A program made the position numbers and the translations under genes. A stretch of 47,682 nucleotides of DNA from positions 1 to 47,682 of the forward strand of contig WRLO01000018.1 of the NCBI GenBank assembly GCA_009777575.1, written 5' to 3'. The notes under the pieces are model-generated. The model worked only from the letters and a program-made list of their open reading frames with translations. It ran no database searches and was not told where the DNA came from. Source of the stretch: Candidatus Cloacimonadota bacterium. Lineage in GTDB: Bacteria; Cloacimonadota; Cloacimonadia; Cloacimonadales; WRIO01. Shown here one piece after another: positions 17,967 through 25,700 of this stretch. Numbering within the stretch: the first letter of the stretch is position 1; each line of letters begins with the position of its first letter.

Positions 17967-18392
17967 GTCAATCCAAAAAGTCAAAAAAGCATCAAACAGT
18001 AGGGAACGGACTTGTCCGTTCCTTACCGTCGATCATCCTGATTGACAATTCCGTAATGAACTGATTCAAGAGTGCAGCCGAAAAGTCGATTTAGTCATTT
18101 TTTTCGATTTTTTATTCCGTAGGAATTGTGGTTTGGTAGAAAATGTTTATCGCGGGATAATCCTATCCCGTAGGGATAATGCCTATCATAATACCTTTTC
18201 CATTTTCCCTACGGGAAATAATCCCGCCACCTATTTCTTTTCTACCAAACCATAATTCCTACGGAATATTTAAGATAATCGACTTTTCGGACTGCCCTCA
18301 TTCATCCGTTCCCTTTAAACTGTTTTTTACAAAGCATTATATACCTAAAATATAAGCAATGTATGACTTATTGGACTATCTTCATAATTTGA
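17967..18392. other. Gene-free region between two surface-protein genes
   Basis: From left to right it holds GTAGGGAACGGACTTGTCCG palindrome (about 17999), a GATCATCCTGATTGACAATT word related to the GTCAATC...GATTGAC palindromes at 20817 and 21992, and the large nested palindrome 18074-18295. An unannotated tail of about 100 bp follows. No gene is seen. Confidence 0.7.
18074..18295. repeat. Nested palindromic element, subfamily II, copy 1
   Basis: The outer arms are GCAGCCGAAAAGTCGA (from 18074) and TCGACTTTTCGGACTGC (18279-18295), complementary except for one base. Next inward, ATTCCGTAGGAATTGTGGTTTGGTAGAAAA (split here as ATTCCGTAGGAATTG and TGGTTTGGTAGAAAA) faces TTTTCTACCAAACCA and TAATTCCTACGGAAT. 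The core has ATCCCGTAGGGATAATGCC and CCCTACGGGAAATAATCCCG. A second copy is at about 45224-45415. It shares the CGAAAAGT outer arms and TAGAAAA/TTTTCTA with subfamily I but has a different core. Confidence 0.85.
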
Positions 18393-20369
18393 TTAAAGTT
18401 CAATCCATAAAGCTGGGCGAACAGCATAAGTTCGATTGGTAGCACCACCCATCATAGAAATTTTTCCTTCCTCGATAACAGCAGCAGCACGAGTAGTAGC
18501 TCTACCTGGAGACCTCAGCCACCAACGACTACTTATACCGCCATTCTGATTGAAAGCAATTCGGTTAGGATTATACTGGTCATCTATAAGATATGCTCCT
18601 GGAGGTCTATTTTCTAGCTGTCCACTATCTCCAAAATACTGCACAATCTCGCTTATACTCAAAAGGAATATCTTGTCCTGTGTATTTTCCCCACCTGTTG
18701 TTTCATACCATTGATTGTCCTCATTTATATTGGTAACTTCAACTATCCTTGACCTATCTTCATCTGAAAAAACATTCGAATTGTAAAATTCACCATTTAA
18801 ATATTCACGCAAGTTACTATCAGCCCAGCTGATTATACCATAAGGAGAGTTATAATTCATATTAGGGAATACCGTTTCGCAGAATATCAGAGCCTTTCCA
18901 TCCTGAATATCCAAGACAATCCAATTGTTTTCTCCAAAAGGGATAATTTCACCGATTTGAATTGTAACAGCAACTAGATGGATAGCGTGGTTGACACTAG
19001 TCTCTTGAACTGATAAAGCATCATAGACATAATGATAATAGCCTGAATGACTGATTTCCACAGAATATATTCCAAAAGGTATATTTGTGAAAATGACAGA
19101 GGAGTTCGTAGCATTCTCTTGATATGTATCTCCACCATGCTCTTGTAAGAAAACAGTAGAACCTATTACAGAACCACCATCTGAAGTCGAAAGATTGAGG
19201 GTAACTGTGGCTGTAACTGGTGGCTCTGGATTGACTGTTACTAAACATGTATCCGTAAAATGCCCATCCTCTGTGGTTACAGTGATAATTGATGAACCAG
19301 CAGATAAAGCAAAAACTAATCCACTATCTGACACAGAAGCAACAGACTCGTTACTACTACTCCAGCTTACATTTTGGTTTGTAGCATTTGACGGTATTAT
19401 CGTAGCTATCAGAGTTTCAGATGAATTAACATCTAAATCAAGAGATGATTTATTTAGCGTGACACCTGTTACTGAGATTTGAACCTCACTTATGTTTATT
19501 TCACAAGTCGCTGTGAAGTCCCCATCCTCTGTAGTCACTGTGATAATTGCCATTCCTTTGGTAATACCAGTAACCATTCCAAATGCTGATACAGAAGCAA
19601 CAGACTCGTTACTACTACTCCAGCTTAAATTTTGGTTTGTGGCATTTGAAGGCTCTATGATAGCTATCAGAGTTTCAGATGAGCCTACATATAAATCAAG
19701 AGAAGTTTGATTTAAAGTAACCCCTGTAACGCTGACTTCATCTTCACTAACAGTTACTTGGCAAGCAGCTGTGAAACCTCCATCCTCTGTAGTCACCGTG
19801 ATTATTGTAGTTCCCTCAGCTAAAGCAATGATAATGCCTTCTTCATTGACAGTAGCTACTGTGGTATCGCTACTACTCCAAGTAACATTTTGATTTGTAG
19901 CATTGGAGGGCGATACAATAGCTGAAAGGGTTTCTGTGTTGCCAATCAGAATACTAGTGCTTGATTTGTTTAAATCTACCCCTGTTACTGAGACGTTTGT
20001 GGGGTTTACTGTTACTTGACAGGTGTCAACAAACCCACCATCTGTAGTGCTTACAATGATAGTAGCTGTTCCTATAGCTATAGCCGTGATAATGCCATCT
20101 GATGAAACTGTAGCTATGCTTTCATTGTTACTAACCCACGATATTCCCTTGTTTGTGGCATCTTCAGGAGTAATACTTGCAGTGAGAGTGTGAGAAGTGC
20201 CTTCAGTGAGGTTTATAACATTGGTATTTAGGGTTATTCCTGTGACGGGGTTTATTTTTGTGGTATTGTTTTCACAGCTTGTGATTATCATGGTCATGAT
20301 GACGCAGATTACAAGCATAATTATCGTTATTTGCAGATTCTTTACTGCATATTTTAATTTATTTATCAT
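18393..20369 (-). CDS. Lipoprotein with four Big_2-type Ig domains, PEGA-like domain and DUF6273-like C-terminus
   Basis: A 658-aa predicted surface lipoprotein. The signal sequence ends at a cysteine after MTMIITS (Cys32). Four tandem bacterial Ig-like (BIg2) repeats of about 82 residues follow, each starting V.GV.LN.....L and containing SNATNQNVSWSSSNESVASV. A PEGA-like beta domain comes next (about 385-455). The C-terminal domain of about 190 residues (IGEIIPFGENNWIVLDI ... WWLRSPG ... VRPALWIEL) resembles DUF6273, often found on surface proteins of gut and digester anaerobes. Its role is unknown, perhaps carbohydrate or surface binding. The Ig repeats are very similar at DNA level, so recombination could change copy number. 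RBS GAGGT, 9-nt spacing. Confidence 0.82.
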   Translation of the reverse strand: MINKLKYAVKNLQITIIMLVICVIMTMIITSCENNTTKINPVTGITLNTNVINLTEGTSHTLTASITPEDATNKGISWVSNNESIATVSSDGIITAIAIGTATIIVSTTDGGFVDTCQVTVNPTNVSVTGVDLNKSSTSILIGNTETLSAIVSPSNATNQNVTWSSSDTTVATVNEEGIIIALAEGTTIITVTTEDGGFTAACQVTVSEDEVSVTGVTLNQTSLDLYVGSSETLIAIIEPSNATNQNLSWSSSNESVASVSAFGMVTGITKGMAIITVTTEDGDFTATCEINISEVQISVTGVTLNKSSLDLDVNSSETLIATIIPSNATNQNVSWSSSNESVASVSDSGLVFALSAGSSIITVTTEDGHFTDTCLVTVNPEPPVTATVTLNLSTSDGGSVIGSTVFLQEHGGDTYQENATNSSVIFTNIPFGIYSVEISHSGYYHYVYDALSVQETSVNHAIHLVAVTIQIGEIIPFGENNWIVLDIQDGKALIFCETVFPNMNYNSPYGIISWADSNLREYLNGEFYNSNVFSDEDRSRIVEVTNINEDNQWYETTGGENTQDKIFLLSISEIVQYFGDSGQLENRPPGAYLIDDQYNPNRIAFNQNGGISSRWWLRSPGRATTRAAAVIEEGKISMMGGATNRTYAVRPALWIEL

Positions 20370-20430
20370 TTATTGATTACCTCTTTTTTTACATAAAAAC
20401 ATAAGAATGTAGGGAAATCATTTATGACCC

Positions 20431-20793
20431 CTCTCCGAAAAGTAAAATTATTCAATTTATACCTCACATAAGCCTTTAGGTATGTGAAGCTCTGTAGAAA
20501 ACGAAGCATACACCAAATCTGCATCCTGTAGGGATGCAACCAATCAATTGGCATTCGTAGGGAACGCATGTATGCGTTCCGCCTCAATGTAGAATTTAAT
20601 TAATTGTAAACATACTATGCATAAGCCGAAGGTATGTGAAGCTCTGTAGAAAACGAAGCATACACCAAATCCGCATCCTGTAGGGATGCAACCAAGATAT
20701 TAGCACATTTAGTTGCATCCCTACGGGATGCGGCATGGTGCATATATCCGTTTCTACAGAGCTTTAATCTCTACGAGATGACTTTTTGGAGAG
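20431..20793. repeat. Compound nested palindromic element, subfamily I, copy 2
   Basis: The outer arms are CTCTCCGAAAAGT (20431-20443) and ACTTTTTGGAGAG (20781-20793). The left half (GGTATGTGAAGCTCTGTAGA, then GAAGCATACACC and GCATCCTGTAGGGATGC) occurs twice, at about 20474-20541 and 20631-20694. Between the two lies an insert containing GTAGGGAACGCATGTATGCG, TTCCGCC and TAGAATTTAATTAATTG. One right half (GCATCCCTACGGGATGC, TTTCTACAGAGCT) closes it. The insert also occurs, almost letter for letter, at about 26668-26745. Confidence 0.85.
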
Positions 20794-20887
20794 GACTCAT
20801 TTATCCGTTTTGTTTTGTCAATCGGAACTATTGACTCTACGATTTTGGAACAGATAAATCAATTCCCTACATATCAAAGTTTCCACT

Positions 20888-20930
20888 AAAAAAAGTCTGT
20901 ATAGTGGTGCATATTTCAGCACCACCATAC
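20888..20930 (-). terminator. Rho-independent terminator of the CPHG lipoprotein gene
   Basis: On the minus strand a 12-bp stem GTATGGTGGTGC/GCACCACTATAC (one wobble pair, 8-nt loop) is followed within 5 nt by seven T residues. It begins 21 bp after the end of the gene at 20951-21769. Confidence 0.8.
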
Positions 20931-20950
20931 AAACCCATTAGTTTACTTTA

Positions 20951-21769
20951 TTAGCCACCAATTGTTGCTCTTCTAATAGCTGGAGTAAAATCCGCACTTT
21001 CAAAATAGACAGTAGGCTCGGTTTCGTTTATAGTAAAACTAAAAACGCCTTCATCTCCGTTAAAGAACTGAAATTCGCTTTGAGTTCCTTTAGCTACATA
21101 AGCCTGGATATTGAAATCTATTACTTGTGCAACACTAGTGTCGACTTCAAAGGTATATTCAACAAATTTTGGTATGTCGTTTATTTTCTTTTCGATGCAA
21201 ACCCATTCCATTAACATTTCTTCACCGTTCCACAGGGTTACATCAGGCATTCCACGATTGGTATCATTTACGAGCTTGATAGTGATAGTCGCTGTATCGC
21301 CTACATACACTATATTTGAGGGAAAGAAAGCTATTTCTCCCCATCCCACATAAGGCAAGTTTGCTCCACCACCACCATTTCCGCCACCATGACAGTTTCC
21401 ATGAGGACAATCTCCATCTTCGTATCCATGCGGACATATTCCGTGATTGTGTTGATAAGGACAGTTTTCGTCATCGCATTCATGAAAAGGGCAGATTCCA
21501 TTTCCATTACCGCCGCCACCATGACCGCCGCCGTTTCCAGAACCTTTACAGTTTGGTTTTGGGCACTCACCTGATTCATAACCATGAGGGCAGATTCCGT
21601 TGTTGTTGCCATGTCCGTTTCCATTTCCATTGCCGTTTCCAAGGGCAATCATTGTGTCAAAGTCGTTATTAGGCTCTGTTATTGAGTTTGAACAACCCAC
21701 CAGCACTAACATTAGCGTAGCTAAAACTACGATTAAAATCAAGTTTATTTTTGTATTTCTACTAGTCAT
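20951..21769 (-). CDS. Lipoprotein with repeated CPHGY/Gly-Asn-rich cysteine motifs, unknown function
   Basis: A 272-aa predicted lipoprotein with lipobox LMLVLVGC (Cys26). After a short spacer, residues 45-135 consist of Gly/Asn/His-rich tracts interrupted by three cysteine modules. Modules 1 and 3 read GICPHGYE.G.CP..NC (C-x8-C-x4-C); module 2 reads GICPFHECDDENC (C-x4-C-x4-C). Such His/Cys arrays could bind metal or form disulfides; this is inference. The C-terminal half (about 140-272) looks like a beta-sandwich (VGDTATITIKLVN ... YTFEVDTS), resembling CARDB-like extracellular domains. I do not recognise the whole protein. Its first codons and RBS match those of the gene at 15136-17949. 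A terminator lies downstream. Confidence 0.78.
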   Translation of the reverse strand: MTSRNTKINLILIVVLATLMLVLVGCSNSITEPNNDFDTMIALGNGNGNGNGHGNNNGICPHGYESGECPKPNCKGSGNGGGHGGGGNGNGICPFHECDDENCPYQHNHGICPHGYEDGDCPHGNCHGGGNGGGGANLPYVGWGEIAFFPSNIVYVGDTATITIKLVNDTNRGMPDVTLWNGEEMLMEWVCIEKKINDIPKFVEYTFEVDTSVAQVIDFNIQAYVAKGTQSEFQFFNGDEGVFSFTINETEPTVYFESADFTPAIRRATIGG

Positions 21770-21787
21770 TATATATCTCCTTTAAGA
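21730..21787 (-). promoter_or_regulatory. RBS/signal-peptide cassette, copy 2
   Basis: Minus strand: TTAAAGGAGATATATAATGAC, then codons for SRNTKINLILIV. Over roughly 55 bases it differs from the segment at 17911-17966 at only a few positions, although the rest of the two genes is unrelated. It provides the Shine-Dalgarno site and the start of the signal peptide. Confidence 0.75.
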
Positions 21788-22071
21788 CTTTTAATCTTTG
21801 CTAGAACTGGAAAGTTCGAGTTACATTAAGTCTTTATGATTTTTTACTTGTTGACATGATTTCTTTTTTATTTGTCAACAGTTGTATCCCAAAAAGTCGC
21901 GCACCTTTACAACCTATATATACGGAAGTAAATCGGATTATGGACTTATCTCGATATATTCACTGTGCCTTTTAAGCTTTTGCTACCTTTATGTCAATCA
22001 GGACGATTGACTCTACGATTATGATAAAACATTTTTTCATTAGTTTACACATAAATCAAATTTTAATTTTT
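21788..22071. other. Intergenic region with short palindromes
   Basis: No gene is seen. GAACTGGAAAGTTC (21804-21817) is a palindrome that also occurs inside the ECF sigma gene at 30613-30626. GTTGACA...TGTCAAC (about 21850-21883) is an inverted repeat and could include the -35 of the lipoprotein promoter on the minus strand. GTCAATCAGGACGATTGAC (about 21995) is a third palindrome, similar to 20817. Confidence 0.6.
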
Positions 22072-22596
22072 TCAGTATAAATGCAAAAGCCAAAGTGCGA
22101 ATATAGATATATCGTTTGGTATAGATTGATTGTCGTTTAAATAATCCAGATATTCCTTTTCAGAAATATTTGGATAAAAAATTGATATGCGATAAAAACT
22201 TTCTGAGTTAAATCTTGGATCATTGGTGTTGGGATTATTTGTAACTATTGCGTAATCATTGGGAATCTCTTCAAATGGGTCTGGACAATTGCAAGTACCA
22301 TCTTCAGACTGGTTATCTTCACATCGACAGATTTCTTCACCTGTGCATTTACAACCAGTTTGCTCAACGACTATCTGATTGCCGTGACAGTCAAAAACTA
22401 TTTCGACTGCTTGGGTAGATTCAGTATCTTTACAGCAAGATTCACCGCTTTCGCATAGTGTGATGGCATAAACCTTAAAATTCGGAATGATTATGATACA
22501 AAACACTGTTATCAGTAAAACAAGAAACCTAAAGCTCTCTTTTGTTCTCAAAATCAGCCTCCCTTGCAGAATTTTGCTGCCACAACAACGAAGCAT
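22072..22596 (-). CDS. Small secreted cysteine-rich protein, unknown function
   Basis: A 174-aa protein I do not recognise. A long basic n-region (MLRCCGSKILQGRLILRTKE) precedes a hydrophobic stretch LVLLITVFCIIII and a likely signal-peptidase site after FKVYA (about residue 44). The mature part has a dense cysteine run between about 48 and 108 (CESGESCCKDTE, CKCTGEEICRCED, CNCPDPFEE), about eleven cysteines, then an ordinary acidic, aromatic C-terminus. The spacing suggests disulfide-rich or metal-binding character. The start at 22596 has GGAGG 4 nt upstream, which supports it. The neighbouring lipoprotein also carries cysteine motifs, but the sequences are not alike. Confidence 0.65.
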   Translation of the reverse strand: MLRCCGSKILQGRLILRTKESFRFLVLLITVFCIIIIPNFKVYAITLCESGESCCKDTESTQAVEIVFDCHGNQIVVEQTGCKCTGEEICRCEDNQSEDGTCNCPDPFEEIPNDYAIVTNNPNTNDPRFNSESFYRISIFYPNISEKEYLDYLNDNQSIPNDISIFALWLLHLY

Positions 22597-22691
22597 TTCG
22601 CCTCCAAATTACATAAAATCTTCAACATTGAACCATTTTATTTTTTAGTCCGTTTTTTGCAAGTAAAAAATTCAAAATACTATAAGGCTTA

Positions 22692-22735
22692 TGTAAGGTA
22701 TATTTTATATAATTTGACTTTTCGGAGAAGACTCA
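22692..22735. repeat. Partial palindromic element (one outer arm)
   Basis: TAAGGTATATTTTATATAAT is followed by TTGACTTTTCGGAGAAGACT. This matches the outer arm (ACTTTTCGGAGAG) and the TTACCTTACATAAGCC edge of subfamily I, but the matching arm and core are absent, so it appears to be a solo end. Confidence 0.55.
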
Positions 22736-22774
22736 ACTATAAAATAGCAAAAAAAACCTATTCTACATCACTTA

Positions 22775-25700
22775 TCACCACAAATCAAACTGTATAGCCC
22801 CTGAGCCAGCTCTCCTAAAATTACCTAGATCTCGAGCATTGACTCTAGATGTTTTGCTATCTAAATCTCTTGCCATCAACAAAACATAAGGGTCTAAAAT
22901 CACCCTATCAGGCTGTTTAGCACTGATAATCTCGACTGTGTTTTCTTTATTGTTTATCCATACTTTTTCAAGGTGAAAGATGTTATTCATATCATTTTCT
23001 ATATCTTCAATCAATCCTATTTCCAGCCATCCTGACCACTCCAAAGTTTCAGGAATGCCTTCATTATCGAATATTGTTTTTTCTGTGCTGAAGTCAATGA
23101 TAGTTTTATATGTGCCTTCATCTTGTTCTGTCGAGGACACTTCTAATATATTTAAATCGTGTAAAACGACCTGATTGAACATCTCATCGACTATAGTTTT
23201 TAAGGAATCTGGCACATAAAAATCAAGAACATTCATAAAGTCCCAAGAATTTGGATACGGGTTTGAAGCATACTGATATGATTCAAGAAACTCTCTCAGA
23301 GCTTGGTTCAATACATCCTCTCCTATCAATCTGCTCATAGCGTTCATTATCAACATTCCTTTACTATATACTAAATACTGTTGATTTTCCGCTTGTGACA
23401 AAGGTAATTCAAATTTTTGTTCATAAGAGCGGCCATTTAGATAACTTCTCAAGGTGTAGTTTAGCTGTCTGCGATATAGGAAATCGTTTCCCTTCGTTTC
23501 ATTATCCATTGTCCATTGTCCATTGTCCATTTTAATATTGTATCGGTTTTTTACAACCATCAATGAGGCATATTCTGTAAAGGATTCGCTTAGCATCACT
23601 GTTCCCCGAACTCTACTACCTATCACCTGATGTGCCCACCACTGATGTGCTATTTCATGAGCTGTGATATAAAATGGATAATCAATTGTATTTTCTCGAA
23701 CATCAGCAATAAATCCTATATTTTCAGAAAAAGGTATCAAGGTCAGAAATGCTTGAGCAAATCTTGCATATCGTGGAAATTCGGCTATTCTGAGAACATT
23801 ATATGGATATGGACTATAGGCGGGTGTGAAATATTCAAGAGATTCTTTCATACCTTGCATCATAGAATCGAGATTAAAATCATGTCCCGGATGGTAATAT
23901 ATTTCAAGGTCTATGTCGTTCCATTTATCTCTTTTGACTTCATATCTTGCTGACATGAAAGTGAAAAACCTGATCATATTTTGGTCGATACGATAGGTGT
24001 AATAGTTTCTGCTTTGTCCCCCTTTATAAGGGGGGACTAAGGGGGGATTATATTCTTCTGTCCAGCTTGCCACCAATTCCCCAGGCGCCAGTGCAATCTG
24101 ATCACCAGATGTAGATACAGTAACTTCAAAAGAAGTCCAATCGCTATCAGATATTATATAATTTCTGCTCAAACCATAAGGGTCATCCGTATCTGGCCAT
24201 CTATCTTCTCTATCTGGCAGTCCAAGTTTTTTTCGTCTGCGTTCAGTTCTGAGCTCTCTTTCTGTTTGGTATCCAAAACTTGGGAACAAACCGCTATTGA
24301 TAAATGTCCCATTTCGTCTGATATCGTTGGCTAAAATCCCTCTTTTTTTTATATGATAATCAAAGCTGAAGCTAAGTGAATCACCCGGTTCAAGACTATT
24401 TTCCAAAACGAATAAAGTCAGATCATGATCTTTAAAATTTATTATTTCCTTTATATCTACATCAAAATCCATTTTAGTAACATTTCTATGAAATCTATGA
24501 ACAAAAACTGTGTCAATAGCTGTTTCCCCAGAATTTTTAAGTAAATAAATACCATCTGCAATCATTTCGCTTTTCTCTGGATAAATGTCCACATTCATTT
24601 TAACATCATGTATTTTAGGTTGATTTTGCCTTTCGAAATGTTTAAAAGATTTCTCATATTCAATTTGTATTTTCTCTTGATATGCTACTGTATGATAATC
24701 ATTCAAAACATTTGTATTGTAAAAAATAAAACCTGCAACCAAAAGAGTTGAACAAACTAAAACTCCATTGATCAGCAATCCTTTTCTGGTCTTTAGTGTT
24801 ATTAACATATTTTTGCAGTATTTTTGCTCAAGCCCTCTCTTCCAGCACATCACAGAGATACTTGCCAGCACTGATGCGAGTAAAAAACCGAAAAGATACA
24901 TCCATGCAACGAAGGTTTCTTTACCCCCAAAACCGCTCATATCCGAATAGAGCATATCGTTAAGATTGAAAACCAGAAATAATGGGTGTTGAATCCTAAA
25001 TAATGACAACAAATCTGTTCCCAAAAATGCCAAGATAGAAAGAAAATGAGCTAAATATTTATTGTTGGCGAAATTGTGAATAACAAAAATAAGCATTAAC
25101 CAGATAAGCATAAAAGGATAAAAATCGAAAAACATGTTAATAAAATAAACATCAAACTCATATATATAATATCCCTTTATTGTCTGATAAATCACACCTA
25201 CTACTACCATCAACAAATAATAAATCCCTATAAAGACAGCCATTGATACATATTTTGAGAAAAAGCTGACAAAATTGCTCAATGGTAAAGAATCTTCTAT
25301 CAGACTGATTTTATTATCTCTGGAACCCCATATAAGCTCCCCAGTGAAAAATGTAAGGATAACCATCCATAATACATTAAAATTTGCATGAATCGAATAA
25401 ATTATATCTATCGTGACTGGTAAAACTCTCGTTCCATAATATGAATCATGATTATGAGCACCTGAAATCATCAGAGCTACTCCGATTCCTGAAATCCAGT
25501 AAAATGAAGGTGAGCGGAGTATTTTGGTGAAATAAAACTTGAATAGGGTGAAAAAACTCGTAGTGGCGTATTGTATACGCCATTTTGTATTGGGCGTACG
25601 CAATACGCCCCTACAATCTATCACCTCTTTATCTTCAGAACGTGTGCAATATGCCTCTACAGAAGCGTCAATTTTCTTCATTTTTTGTTTAAAAACATTT

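Larger units (their letters stand above)
20370..20950. other. Gene-free region with compound palindromic element
   Basis: Contains the compound element 20431-20793, a GTCAATCGGAACTATTGAC palindrome at about 20817, a GGAACAGATAAATCAATTCC repeat word at about 20847 (as in the 31-bp repeats at 175-310), and the hairpin terminator at 20888-20930. Frames here are translations of repeats and are not called. Confidence 0.75.

Noticed and set aside
20366..20587. 73-aa ORF in the compound element
   Set aside because: Lies wholly in repeat DNA and overlaps the start of the lipoprotein gene; no RBS.
21316..21672. His/Arg-rich ORFs on the plus strand opposite the CPHG lipoprotein
   Set aside because: Antisense shadows of a Gly/Asn/His-rich gene; the minus frame has signal peptide, RBS and terminator.
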